A DNA stretch of 64,000 bases, taken from assembly GCF_000993825.1 (NCBI RefSeq), contig NZ_CP011114.1, positions 2,790,001 to 2,854,000 on the forward strand, read 5' to 3'. The notes beneath the pieces were generated by a model. That model was not told the DNA's origin, made no database searches, and worked only from the letters and a program-made list of their open reading frames with translations. Positions 36,123 through 44,372 of this stretch are shown piece by piece (the stretch's first letter is position 1; every line of letters starts with the position of its first letter). The stretch comes from Paenibacillus durus ATCC 35681. Lineage in GTDB: Bacteria; Bacillota; Bacilli; Paenibacillales; Paenibacillaceae. The position numbers were made by a program, and so were the translations under genes.

Positions 36123-36758
36123 TTAACGAATAAAATTAGTAAATATTTTTTCTTCTCTTTCAGGCTTCTTTACATTTCCTTCACCGTTTTCTATCAACTT
36201 CATAAGCCATGCCATATTTTTACCAAGTATCCTCATGATTTGAATCCCTTCTTGATCCTGCATTACCTCCCCTGGAGCTGTTCCGTTAATAACATTCCAA
36301 TAATTTGAAGTAGGCATAAGCATTTCCGAATGATTGATGTAGTTGTTTAACTGGTCGAACGTTGGAATTCCGCCTGCACGTCTTACTGCCACAACTGATA
36401 CACCAACTTTATGTCTTAACATGCTGTCATTGGCTTCTGTAACACGAAAAGCTCTATCCAAAAATGATTTCATTGTTCCAGCAATGGCGGAATAGTGAAC
36501 GGGTGACCCTAAAATTATTCCATCAGCTTCTTTCATCTTTTCAATCCATTCATTAACTGGATCAGTCGTGATAATACACTTTTCATTTTTATTTTTTATG
36601 CATTTTTTACAAGCAATACATCCTCTAACAGGTTTATTCCCAACGTGAACTATTTCTGTTTCTATGCCTTCTTTTTCAAGTTCATCAGTAACTATTTTTA
36701 TTCCATGATAAGTATTTCCTGCTTTGGTAGGACTTCCGTTAAAAGCTACAACTTTCAT
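36123..36758 (-). CDS. Flavodoxin-like NADPH-dependent FMN reductase / iron-sulfur flavoprotein
   Basis: 211 residues. The FMN-binding start MKVVAFNGSPTKAGNTYHG and the loop IILGSPVHYSAIAGTMKSFLDRA are typical of the NADPH-dependent FMN reductase fold. Cysteines in GCIACKKCIKNKNEKC resemble the cluster motif of iron-sulfur flavoproteins. The gene and its flanks are strikingly AT-rich compared with the leu, lysR and pro genes around it, and it sits between leuC and lysR, which suggests acquisition by transfer. AAGGGAGG precedes the ATG. Its promoter carries two operator-like palindromes, so it is probably inducible. The physiological substrate (quinone, nitro compound or metal) is unknown. Confidence 0.85.
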   Translation of the reverse strand: MKVVAFNGSPTKAGNTYHGIKIVTDELEKEGIETEIVHVGNKPVRGCIACKKCIKNKNEKCIITTDPVNEWIEKMKEADGIILGSPVHYSAIAGTMKSFLDRAFRVTEANDSMLRHKVGVSVVAVRRAGGIPTFDQLNNYINHSEMLMPTSNYWNVINGTAPGEVMQDQEGIQIMRILGKNMAWLMKLIENGEGNVKKPEREEKIFTNFIR

Positions 36759-36827
36759 TAAAAATTCCTCCCTTAGATAACCTTAATTTTTTCACACCAT
36801 AATAATTACAATTTTCCACAAACAAAT

Positions 36828-36841
36828 ACTGAACGTTTAGT
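36828..36841. promoter_or_regulatory. Operator A upstream of the flavoprotein gene
   Basis: ACTGAACGTTTAGT, palindromic at 12 of 14 bases. It is a near copy of operator B, exactly 32 bases away (three helical turns), and lies downstream of the predicted -10. The pattern resembles TetR-type sites. Confidence 0.55.
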
Positions 36842-36852
36842 TTACATACTAT

Positions 36853-36881
36853 ATAATATACTGAACGTATAGTATTGTAAA
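36853..36881 (-). promoter_or_regulatory. Promoter of the flavoprotein gene with operator B in its spacer
   Basis: TTTACA and TATTAT on the minus strand are 17 bases apart (plus 36876-36881 and 36853-36858). ACTGAACGTATAGT (operator B, 36860-36873) fills the spacer, so a bound repressor would block polymerase. Confidence 0.65.
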
Positions 36882-36903
36882 GTGTATTTTTTTAATATAT
36901 ATT
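36875..36903 (+). promoter_or_regulatory. lysR promoter
   Basis: TTGTAA (36875-36880) and TATATT (36898-36903) are 17 bases apart. The -35 overlaps that of the divergent flavoprotein promoter, so the two should compete for polymerase. Confidence 0.55.
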
Positions 36904-36911
36904 CGGCCTGT

Positions 36912-36932
36912 TTTATAGGTTATGCTTATAAG
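36912..36932. promoter_or_regulatory. LysR-type operator at the lysR transcription start
   Basis: A 21-bp sequence with arms TTTATA and TATAAG, sharing 16 of 21 positions with the box upstream of leuC. Position at about +1 predicts negative autoregulation. Confidence 0.55.
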
Positions 36933-36961
36933 AGGATGAATTTTAGAAGGAGACCGCGAGT

Positions 36962-37873
36962 ATGGAACTCAGACAACTGCTTTATGTGCTGCAAATCGCC
37001 AATGAACGGAATTTCTCAAGGGCTGCGGAGAAACTCCATATCGCCCAGCCCTCGCTGAGCCAGCAGCTTTCCAAGCTTGAGAAGGAGCTCGGCGTAATGC
37101 TGTTCCAGCGGAACACGAGCACCGTTGAGCTTACCCATGCGGGAAGGAAATTTGTGGATCAGGCGCAAATCATTATCGATGCGGTTGAGCTGCTTCGCCA
37201 GGAAATGAATGATATATCGGAGCTTCGCACTGGACGTGTTGTTGTCGGCAGCATGCCGATTACGGGAGCCCACCTGCTGCCTTATGTGCTGCCGGTATTT
37301 AAGCGGAAATACCCGGAGATAGATATTACGCTGCTGGAGGATTCCTCGATGAATCTGGAAAAGCTGACCGCAAGCGGCCAGACCGATCTCAGCCTGCTAT
37401 CTCTGCCGCTGGAGATTCCCGCGCTGGCCTATGAAATTCTTGGCGAGGAGCGCATTGATCTCGCGGTTCCGCCGGAGCATCCTTTGGCGGCGCGCCTGTC
37501 CACCGGCAGGAGAACGTCAATGGAGGAACTAAAAGGGGAATCGTTCATTGTTCTGAAAGAAGGCCAAGGCTTTCGTAAAATGACAATGGACCTGTGCCGG
37601 GAGGCCGGATTCGATCCATCCATTGTTTTCGAGAGCAATAATATGGAAACCATCCAATCGCTCGTGGCGGCAGGCATGGGCGTGACGCTGGTTCCCCGCT
37701 TTATTTCCCGCGCTCCGCGCAGCGAGTTTGTACCCGTCTATTTGCCTTTAGCCGAGCCAGTGCCCAGCCGAACTTTGGTCGTCGCCTACCGCAGGGGGCG
37801 CTATCTGTCCAAAGCAGCCGAAGCTTTTATCCACACGTTCCAAACAACCGTAGCCGAGCTTGCGCAGGAATGA
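36962..37873 (+). CDS. LysR-family transcriptional regulator
   Basis: 303 residues. The N-terminal winged helix-turn-helix has FSRAAEKLHIAQPSLSQQLSKLE, and the linker and effector domain follow from about residue 90 (RTGRVVVGSMPITGAHLLPYVLPVF). AAGGAGA lies eight bases before the ATG. It is the first plus-strand protein gene in the window, divergent from leuC if the inserted flavoprotein gene is ignored. The shared boxes at 36080 and 36912 suggest it controls leuCD and itself. The effector is unknown. Confidence 0.9.
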   Translation: MELRQLLYVLQIANERNFSRAAEKLHIAQPSLSQQLSKLEKELGVMLFQRNTSTVELTHAGRKFVDQAQIIIDAVELLRQEMNDISELRTGRVVVGSMPITGAHLLPYVLPVFKRKYPEIDITLLEDSSMNLEKLTASGQTDLSLLSLPLEIPALAYEILGEERIDLAVPPEHPLAARLSTGRRTSMEELKGESFIVLKEGQGFRKMTMDLCREAGFDPSIVFESNNMETIQSLVAAGMGVTLVPRFISRAPRSEFVPVYLPLAEPVPSRTLVVAYRRGRYLSKAAEAFIHTFQTTVAELAQE

Positions 37874-37912
37874 CATCAGAGAGGCTTCAAAACAGCTTGC
37901 TGAGGCTGCGGC

Positions 37913-37952
37913 AAAAAGCCGCCCATCACTTAGCAAGCGATGAGCGGCTTTG
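37913..37952. terminator. Bidirectional terminator between lysR and the small minus-strand gene
   Basis: AAAGCCGC pairs with GCGGCTTT, extended by CATC/GATG and CTT/AAG further in. T-rich sequence follows on the plus strand (37950-37960) and the mirrored A-run serves the minus strand. Confidence 0.7.
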
Positions 37953-37970
37953 ATTATTTTACAGTTGACC

Positions 37971-38168
37971 TTAGTTCTGGTATTTACGGAAATTCCGCTC
38001 GGAAATGAAATGGTTCTGAGTATCAGGCACATGCGAGGTATCTTCGTCAACCGGTCCTCTTGAATGGGGGCTGCCGGTCTCTTCCTCGATAAATTCGCGC
38101 ATAGTCTGCCGCTGCTCCTCCAGCGTCTCTTTTCTTTCTTCAAGCTTCCGCAGGTTATCTTTATTCAA
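37971..38168 (-). CDS. Small acidic protein of unknown function
   Basis: About 65 residues. The first half is a charged helix, likely coiled coil (NKDNLRKLEERKETLEEQRQ), and the second half is Pro/His/Asp-rich and probably flexible. A TTG start at 38168 is preceded by GGAGGTGG at the right distance; a GTG nine bases upstream sits inside that site. The good ribosome site and terminator support a real gene. I recognise no family. Confidence 0.65.
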   Translation of the reverse strand: MNKDNLRKLEERKETLEEQRQTMREFIEEETGSPHSRGPVDEDTSHVPDTQNHFISERNFRKYQN

Positions 38169-38271
38169 TGGTTCCACCTCCTGATCACGGAATAGATCTA
38201 TTTTGCCCGCTCGCCGGAAGGTTAAACATTTTCGGGTGCCGGTCTTTTCGAAGGTAATAGCTTGAACTCTC

Positions 38272-38300
38272 TTGGCAAACTTGGCTCCTCATGGTATTCT
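38272..38300 (+). promoter_or_regulatory. proBAC promoter
   Basis: TTGGCA (38272-38277) and TATTCT (38295-38300) are 17 bases apart. Transcription would start near 38307, just before the T-box leader. Confidence 0.7.
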
Positions 38301-38318
38301 AGTTGTCAAATAGGCAAA

Positions 38319-38552
38319 CGTGCAGACGGGACCAGTACGAACGAGTCTACCGCGCCAGAGAGTAAATTCCGATAGGCTGAAAGAATTTACCGCGGCTAAC
38401 GTTCCGAATCCTACCCCCGAACGGCCTGCTCCGCAGGACGGATTCCTCCCGTTACGAGGCTAAAGTCGGATGATCCCTCATCAATGAAGGTGGTACCGCG
38501 GAAGTGAACCCAGCTTTCGTCCTTTGCTCAGTCTAAGGATGGGGGCTTTTTT
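38319..38552 (+). promoter_or_regulatory. T-box leader, proline specificity, upstream of proBAC
   Basis: The T-box sequence AAGGTGGTACCGCGG lies at 38487-38501, followed by the terminator stem (38513-38524 with 38535-38546) and six T. Stem I contains GAATCCTAC; the specifier triplet is read as CCT (38410-38412), a proline codon, which fits the proline-synthesis genes downstream. Uncharged tRNA-Pro should stabilise the antiterminator and switch the operon on. Confidence 0.93.
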
Positions 38553-38586
38553 GTTGTTCAATATGGATAATAGGAAGTGAAAGGCA

Positions 38587-39693
38587 ATGTCTACACGATT
38601 AGTGGTCAAAATCGGCAGCAGCTCGCTGACCGCAGCCGAGGGCGGGCTTAACCGCGACGCGGTCGCCTTTTTCGCATCCGAAATCGCGGATTTAAGGCGC
38701 AGCGGCTGCGAAGTGCTGCTGGTAACCTCCGGGGCGGTTGCCGCTGGCTTCCGCAGCATCGGTTATCCTGCGCGTCCCAAACTGCTCCATGAGAAGCAGG
38801 CCGCCGCAGCCGTGGGCCAGGCGCTATTGATGCAGGCCTACCAGGAAGCATTCTCCGCGCACGGTCTGACCGCTGCTCAAATTCTGCTGACCCGCACGGA
38901 TTTCCGCAGCCGGCGCGCGATGAACAACGCCTCAATGACCGTCGAAGAGCTGCTGAGGCAGGGCGTCGTTCCGATATTCAATGAGAATGACACGGTATCC
39001 GTCGACGAACTGAAATTCGGCGATAACGATATGCTCTCCGCTCTGGTCGCCAACCTACTCAAAGCCTCGCGCCTGCTGATGCTTACGGATATCGACGGTT
39101 TGTATAGCAGTGATCCGCGCAGCAATCCGGATGCCGTGCGCTACCGGCTTATCGAGCAGATTACGCCGGAAATCTATTCGATTGCCGGAGGAGCCGGGTC
39201 GTCTGTTGGCACAGGCGGCATGCGCTCCAAGATCGACGCCGCCAAAATCGCCACCCGAGGAGGCGTGCCCGTCTTTGTGGGACGCGTCACCGAACCCGGT
39301 GATCTGCGGCAGGCGGTCAAGGACGAAGGCAAGGGCACGTACTTTGCCACAACGCTGTCTTCCCTCCCCGTCAAGAAGCAATGGCTCGGCTTCATGTCCA
39401 CTCCGCTTGGCTCGCTGATTGTCGACGCCGGAGCGGAGGAAGCGCTGGTTCACGGCGGGCACAGCCTGCTGCCGGTAGGTGTTAGGGAGGTTCAGGGCAG
39501 CTTTCATGCCGGAGATGTCGTTGAAGTGCTCGGTCCCGATTCCAAGCTGCTCGGCCGCGGTATCGTGAATTACGACGACGCTCAGCTGCGCATCATCCGG
39601 GGACTGCCCAGCGGAGAGGTCATTCGCCAGCTTGGAGAAGAAGTTCACCGGCTTGAGGTCATTCACAGGGATGAATGGATCACGTTGAAATAA
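38587..39693 (+). CDS. proB: Glutamate 5-kinase
   Basis: First step of proline synthesis: ATP-dependent phosphorylation of glutamate. 368 residues. The amino-acid kinase domain has RLVVKIGSSSLTA, FNENDTVSVDELKFGDND and GGMRSKIDAAKIATRGGVPV. A C-terminal PUA domain (about 275-368, LIVDAGAEEALVHGGHSLLPVGV) is present, as in E. coli and B. subtilis ProB. Control by the proline T-box upstream indicates a biosynthetic rather than osmotic role. Confidence 0.96.
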   Translation: MSTRLVVKIGSSSLTAAEGGLNRDAVAFFASEIADLRRSGCEVLLVTSGAVAAGFRSIGYPARPKLLHEKQAAAAVGQALLMQAYQEAFSAHGLTAAQILLTRTDFRSRRAMNNASMTVEELLRQGVVPIFNENDTVSVDELKFGDNDMLSALVANLLKASRLLMLTDIDGLYSSDPRSNPDAVRYRLIEQITPEIYSIAGGAGSSVGTGGMRSKIDAAKIATRGGVPVFVGRVTEPGDLRQAVKDEGKGTYFATTLSSLPVKKQWLGFMSTPLGSLIVDAGAEEALVHGGHSLLPVGVREVQGSFHAGDVVEVLGPDSKLLGRGIVNYDDAQLRIIRGLPSGEVIRQLGEEVHRLEVIHRDEWITLK

Positions 39694-39757
39694 ACAATTT
39701 CCGCTGTGAAACCTTTTTGCTTGAAATGTTATGATCCAATTTGTATAAGGGGGAAAG

Positions 39758-41008
39758 ATGATGAGTGAAGTTGCAAGCAAAGCGGCCTTTGCAAAACGTG
39801 CGGCAGGGGCGCTCGGCAGACTGACTACCGGGCAGAAGAACGAAGCGCTGCTCGTAATGGCAGACGCGCTGCGGCGGGAAGCTGCCGCAATTATCGAGGC
39901 TAACGCCGAGGATCTGGAACGGGGTAGACAAAGCGGCACGCCGCAATCCATGCTGGACCGGCTGTCGCTGGATACCGAGCGGATCGACGCAATCGCCGAG
40001 GGACTTCAGCAAATCGCCGTTCTTCCCGATCCGGTCGGGGATACTCTTGAATCGCTGGAGCGCCCGAACGGTCTGATCATTGAGAAAATCCGTGTTCCGC
40101 TCGGAGTTATCGGCATTATTTATGAAGCCCGCCCGAACGTTACGGTTGATGCCGCCGGTCTATGCCTGAAGACGGGTAATGCCGTCGTGCTGCGGGGCGG
40201 CTCAGCCGCTCTCTCATCCAACCGCAAAATCGTCGAGGTGCTGCATGCCGCTCTGGCTGGGACGAACATCCCTCCTAACGCGCTGCAGCTTATTGAGGAC
40301 CCGAACCGTTCGTCCGTTGACGAAATGCTCAAGCTGAACGGTCTGCTTGACGTAATTATCCCGCGCGGCGGCAGCTCGCTTATTCAGAATGTTGTCAAGA
40401 ACGCCACGGTTCCCGTCATTGAGACGGGCGCAGGCATCTGTCATACGTATCTGGATGCCAGCGCCGTGCCCGCAATGGCTGAATCCATCAGCCTGAACGC
40501 CAAAGTGCAGCGTCCCTCCGTCTGTAATTCGATGGAGACTCTGCTCGTTCACCGGAGCTTCGCGGCAGAGCATCTGACCGCGCTTGGAGAAGCTTTCCGA
40601 AGCGCCAAGGTGGAGCTTCGGGGATGCTCCCGGACACGGACGCTCATTCCATGGGCGCTCCCGGTTACCGAGGAGAATTTTGCAACTGAATATAACGATT
40701 ATATCCTCAACATTAAAGTAGTAGACGGAATTGATGAAGCGCTGGAACATATCGCCCGGTATGGCACGAAGCATTCCGAGTGCATTGTGACAGAGGATGA
40801 AGAGAGCGCCGAAAGGTTCCAAGATGAAGTCGATGCTGCCGCAGTCTACCATAATGCGTCTACCCGCTTCACCGACGGCTTCGAATTCGGATACGGCGCT
40901 GAGATTGGGATCAGCACCCAGAAGCTGCATGCCCGCGGACCGATGGGTCTGCCTGCGCTGACTTCTACCAAATACAAAATTTACGGCAACGGACAAATCC
41001 GGAGCTAG
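39758..41008 (+). CDS. proA: Gamma-glutamyl phosphate reductase
   Basis: Second proline enzyme, NADPH-dependent. 416 residues, normal length. Aldehyde-dehydrogenase-type fold with PLGVIGIIYEARPNVTVDAA, LCLKTGNAVVLRGG, the catalytic Cys region around NAKVQRPSVCNSMETLLV, and ALTSTKYKIYGNGQIR at the end. Two adjacent ATG codons (39758 and 39761) follow a GGGGG site; the second is slightly better spaced. The gap to proB is 64 bases. Confidence 0.96.
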   Translation: MMSEVASKAAFAKRAAGALGRLTTGQKNEALLVMADALRREAAAIIEANAEDLERGRQSGTPQSMLDRLSLDTERIDAIAEGLQQIAVLPDPVGDTLESLERPNGLIIEKIRVPLGVIGIIYEARPNVTVDAAGLCLKTGNAVVLRGGSAALSSNRKIVEVLHAALAGTNIPPNALQLIEDPNRSSVDEMLKLNGLLDVIIPRGGSSLIQNVVKNATVPVIETGAGICHTYLDASAVPAMAESISLNAKVQRPSVCNSMETLLVHRSFAAEHLTALGEAFRSAKVELRGCSRTRTLIPWALPVTEENFATEYNDYILNIKVVDGIDEALEHIARYGTKHSECIVTEDEESAERFQDEVDAAAVYHNASTRFTDGFEFGYGAEIGISTQKLHARGPMGLPALTSTKYKIYGNGQIRS

Positions 41009-41038
41009 CCCTTATCCGCCAAGGAGGAACTTAAGACG

Positions 41039-41923
41039 ATGTGTCAACAAACCGCTAAGCCTTTAATTGATCATAAGGTCGTTTTTCACGGAGCCGGCTC
41101 CATGGCAGAAGCGATCGTCCGCGGTCTGATCGCCCGCTCCGTCATCTATGCCGATAATATCATTATGCTTAACCGCAGCAGCAGCGAACGTCTGGCTGAA
41201 CTGCGTTCCCGCTACGGCGTCAACGGGAGCAACAACCCCGAACATAAAAACGAATATTTGCGTACATCCCCGGTGATTGTGCTTGCTATGAAGCCCAAGG
41301 ATGCGGCGGCGGCGATTCGGGACCTCGCACCGCTGCTCACGGACGGGCAGTTAATCGTTTCCGTCATTGCAGGCCTGTCCATCCGCACGATTCAGGGACT
41401 GCTCGGCAAGAAACAGCCTGTTGTCCGCACCATGCCGAACACCTCCAGCTCAATCGGTCTTGGCGCAACAGGCATTGCCTTCTCCAAGGAAGTGTCTGAA
41501 GAACAACGGAAGCTTGCACTTAATATCTTCGAGGCGGTCGGGCTTACGACCGTGATCGATGAAGAGCGCATGGAAACGCTGACCGGCATCTCCGGCAGCG
41601 GTCCCGCTTACATCTATTACATGATGGAAGCGATGATTGCCGCCGGCATCCGCGGCGGCCTGTCCAAGGAACAGAGCGCCGAATTGACCGTTCAGACGGT
41701 GCTCGGCGCGGCCCGCATGGTGCAGCAGACAGGGGAAGAACCCGCAGCCCTCCGTAAGAAGGTCACTTCTCCAGGCGGCTCCACCCAGGCGGCGCTGGAA
41801 GTGCTCGACAAGGGTGATTTTTTTGAAACGGTGATTGCGGCGGTCAGTCGCTGCGCAGAACGTTCGCGTGAGATGGGAGCCGCGCTGGAAGCGGAGTTGG
41901 CTGCAGAAGGCGAGCGCAACTAG
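41039..41923 (+). CDS. proC: Pyrroline-5-carboxylate reductase
   Basis: Last proline enzyme. 294 residues. The N-terminal Rossmann motif is FHGAGSMAEAIVRGLI, followed by VRTMPNTSSSIGLGATGIAF and the dimer helices with GSGPAYIYYMMEAMI and VTSPGGSTQAALEVL. AAGGAGGAAC precedes the ATG. It is the third gene, so the operon holds the whole route from glutamate to proline. Confidence 0.96.
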   Translation: MCQQTAKPLIDHKVVFHGAGSMAEAIVRGLIARSVIYADNIIMLNRSSSERLAELRSRYGVNGSNNPEHKNEYLRTSPVIVLAMKPKDAAAAIRDLAPLLTDGQLIVSVIAGLSIRTIQGLLGKKQPVVRTMPNTSSSIGLGATGIAFSKEVSEEQRKLALNIFEAVGLTTVIDEERMETLTGISGSGPAYIYYMMEAMIAAGIRGGLSKEQSAELTVQTVLGAARMVQQTGEEPAALRKKVTSPGGSTQAALEVLDKGDFFETVIAAVSRCAERSREMGAALEAELAAEGERN

Positions 41924-41957
41924 GAGGATATACCAACAGCAGTAACAGAGGACAATA

Positions 41958-42010
41958 AGAACCGCTATAAGGCCTTCGAAGGAGACCTTATAGCGGTTCT
42001 TTCAGCTTTT
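41958..42010 (+). terminator. Terminator of proBAC
   Basis: A perfect 15-bp stem (41958-41972 with 41986-42000) followed by TTCAGCTTTTT. It lies about 35 bases after the proC stop and faces the convergent membrane-protein gene. Confidence 0.9.
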
Positions 42011-42047
42011 TGTCATACATTTCCGGGTAGCAAGGCTCAGCTTCACT

Positions 42048-42764
42048 CTAGCGCTCCAAGATATTTCCTCTGCTGTCTCTTACTATAACCTTAATTCCCG
42101 CCGGAGCCGCTATTGTAACGTCTAGCCCGGACCTGGAACGGTCCAGGGCATGGCTCGGTGTGTCTCCTAGCAGAAGGTAAACCGTGTCCCCAGTCCTTTC
42201 GCTCCGCACAAGATTCTTCTCAAGCTCTGAATCCAGGCGTTCGCTACCCGACCAGTACGAACCAAATGTAAACCATTCTTTACCAGTTGTCTGATCTACC
42301 TTAACTTTGTATGGATTATCGCCCTGCACAATAATTTTGCCGATTCCATTAGCAGAACTTCGCGTCTCCGGCAACGAATACTGGTACTCGTGTGAACTCA
42401 CAGCGCTGCGGATTTCCCCAGTAAGCCCCAGAGAGCCGAGTCCAGCGAACACCAGGCAGCAGATCGAAAGAATACCGACAAAAAAAATGCTAAGCACATC
42501 GTAATGAACTTTTCCTTTTCCCCGAAACCATAAAGTGTAGAGAACGATCTCCAAACCAAGCAAAATGAAAACTATCGGATACCAGGCCAGCGCGGTCTCG
42601 AATACGTCCACTCCTTTCCACTGCGAGATCATGATGAGGACGCCAAGAAACAATAAATTGAGCCCCATGGACAGCGATCCGACACGCCAATATCGAACCC
42701 TGATTTCCTTCGCCTCGGGGATAATCCCTTTGGCTTCAGTCCGTTCTTCCGCTACACTATTCAT
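42048..42764 (-). CDS. Membrane protein of the ECF sigma operon, unknown function
   Basis: 238 residues. Three membrane segments at roughly 30-50, 60-80 and 90-110 are followed by an extracytoplasmic domain rich in beta strands (GKIIVQGDNPYKVKVD, TVYLLLGDTP, GLDVTIAAPAGIKVIVRDSRGN). The tail recalls LiaF/DUF4097-like adhesin folds but I cannot assign it firmly. Its start overlaps the preceding gene by four bases (ATGA). Last gene of the sigma operon. Confidence 0.75.
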   Translation of the reverse strand: MNSVAEERTEAKGIIPEAKEIRVRYWRVGSLSMGLNLLFLGVLIMISQWKGVDVFETALAWYPIVFILLGLEIVLYTLWFRGKGKVHYDVLSIFFVGILSICCLVFAGLGSLGLTGEIRSAVSSHEYQYSLPETRSSANGIGKIIVQGDNPYKVKVDQTTGKEWFTFGSYWSGSERLDSELEKNLVRSERTGDTVYLLLGDTPSHALDRSRSGLDVTIAAPAGIKVIVRDSRGNILER

Positions 42765-43870
42765 GAAGGACCTCCTTTTCTTTTAACCACGCCGCCTTTT
42801 CTGCTGCCCGCGAGCAGCTTGAGTCCCCCGCCGATCAACAGAACGGAGACAAGGACTGTCTTAAGGTAAGCATTGACCCGGTACTGTAAATGCCACTCGG
42901 GAAACCTTGCATCAAGCGCGGGGATCGCCAAATTGGCCAAGATATAATACATGCCCAGGGCCAGCAGCCCCGCACCAAGCCAGCCTTGATGGTTCAGGAA
43001 GCCTTCAATGACAGGCCGGTCCTCTAACGGCTCGCGCCCGTAGCTGCTGACAAGCTGCAGTCCGTCAAAAAGGCTGTAGAACCAGATGATGGGGATCAGG
43101 AAGAACAGTAAGGTTAGGCGCAGCAGATCCAGGATATATATGCTCCCCAGGAACAGCAGCATCAGTTGAAGTCCCCTTTTTTGCATTCCAAGATACATTT
43201 GTCCGGCTCCGGGGAAAGCAGACAGCAGCGTAGCCAGTACTCTGCTGCGTTTCCCGTCTTCGCGGCCCGCTTCCAAATCTTCAAAGAGTGATCGATCCCG
43301 CAGTTCCTCCCCCGCTAGCTTGCGATGGATATGCTGGACCGCGTCGAACATGCAATACAGCCAAATCACCGGGAGAACGCCAAACAGCAGCAGAAAGGCC
43401 GAGCTGGAAGTTACACCTGTCAGAAATAGCATGACCGTCATATAGCCGAAAAAGGAGATAAGAAATGACAATCCCCGCTGCATCAGTCCCATATGGAAGT
43501 GACCGAGTCCGGGAATAAAGGACAGCAGGATAATCTGAAATCGTTCATTCTCTCCGCGTATCTCCTTTATCTCGTATGGAACTTGAGGGTCAACAAAATC
43601 CATTGGATTAGCGGGCCGGGAAGGGTTCTTTAACAGCCCAATGAGCAGATCGAGCATGCTCACAATCCACAGCAGCACAAAAGCGGCTAAGCCGAGACCC
43701 ATTAATTCATCCTCTCCCATTACGCCCCCTAGAAGAAAGGAAATGAACAACTCTCCGAATGAGATGAGAAAATAAAGGGCGCCCCGAATATAATTTCCGT
43801 TATAGAAATGTCCCGCCCCGGGCAAAAAATTCAGAAAAAAAGCCCGCAATTTGTTGCGTTCTCTATGCAT
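42761..43870 (-). CDS. Polytopic membrane protein with three internal repeats
   Basis: 369 residues with about ten hydrophobic segments. The motif FLPGAGHFYNGNYIRG (15-30) recurs as FIPGLGHFHMGLMQRG (118-133) and FPGAGQMYLGMQKRG (219-233), each followed by two or more membrane segments and a W-(x)-F/Y-(x)2-D/FD pattern (LLWIVSMLD, IWLYCMFD, IWFYSLFD). This is a threefold internal duplication with a period of about 100 residues. AAAGGAG precedes the ATG. It lies between the anti-sigma gene and the last operon gene. Function unknown; a stress-controlled envelope role is inferred from context. Confidence 0.8.
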   Translation of the reverse strand: MHRERNKLRAFFLNFLPGAGHFYNGNYIRGALYFLISFGELFISFLLGGVMGEDELMGLGLAAFVLLWIVSMLDLLIGLLKNPSRPANPMDFVDPQVPYEIKEIRGENERFQIILLSFIPGLGHFHMGLMQRGLSFLISFFGYMTVMLFLTGVTSSSAFLLLFGVLPVIWLYCMFDAVQHIHRKLAGEELRDRSLFEDLEAGREDGKRSRVLATLLSAFPGAGQMYLGMQKRGLQLMLLFLGSIYILDLLRLTLLFFLIPIIWFYSLFDGLQLVSSYGREPLEDRPVIEGFLNHQGWLGAGLLALGMYYILANLAIPALDARFPEWHLQYRVNAYLKTVLVSVLLIGGGLKLLAGSRKGGVVKRKGGPS

Positions 43871-43883
43871 AAACTAACTCCTT

Positions 43884-44372
43884 TCATTGACGTCCGGCAG
43901 CCATAAGGCGTTCAAGCCAACCGGTTGTTTTTTGAATTATTTGTTCGCTGTTGAAAGCTGAGCCGTCACCATTCTTCACCACAACGTCCAATTCGCCGGT
44001 CATAAGCCGATCAAAGACGCCGGAAGACAAAAATAACAGAGTAAGCGAAGCTGCGACCAGATAATGAATGATCGTCCGGTTATACCAGCGGCTGTGACAG
44101 AATTGCAGGCGGTTGCCGTGTTCATGGTCCGGTTCAGATTGATCCGAAAGTGGCGGCAGCCGGTTCATAATGTTCCGGGAGAAAGAAGCCGTATCGTCCA
44201 GCGTGGGCAGTTCATCTCCATGCCGATTCAATATGTCCAGATAGGCCGATAAAGCTTCATCTTCCCCTAGCAGTTGCTCCTCCATGGCTTCGCGTTCATC
44301 GCGGGTGCCTTGTCCGAATATGTAAGCTAAAGCGGAATGGCGGAGGATTGCCTCTTTTTCGTGTTCACTCAT
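43884..44372 (-). CDS. Membrane-anchored anti-sigma factor
   Basis: About 162 residues. The N-terminal cytoplasmic part (EHEKEAILRHSALAYIFGQGTRDE) resembles the sigma-binding region of ECF anti-sigma factors but lacks a clear HxxxCxxC zinc motif. One membrane segment (IIHYLVAASLTLLFLSSGVF) at about 105-125 precedes a short extracytoplasmic tail. ATG at 44372 overlaps the sigma stop (ATGA) and has GGAGG upstream, so it is coupled to the sigma gene; an in-frame ATG seven codons earlier was not used. Confidence 0.78.
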   Translation of the reverse strand: MSEHEKEAILRHSALAYIFGQGTRDEREAMEEQLLGEDEALSAYLDILNRHGDELPTLDDTASFSRNIMNRLPPLSDQSEPDHEHGNRLQFCHSRWYNRTIIHYLVAASLTLLFLSSGVFDRLMTGELDVVVKNGDGSAFNSEQIIQKTTGWLERLMAAGRQ

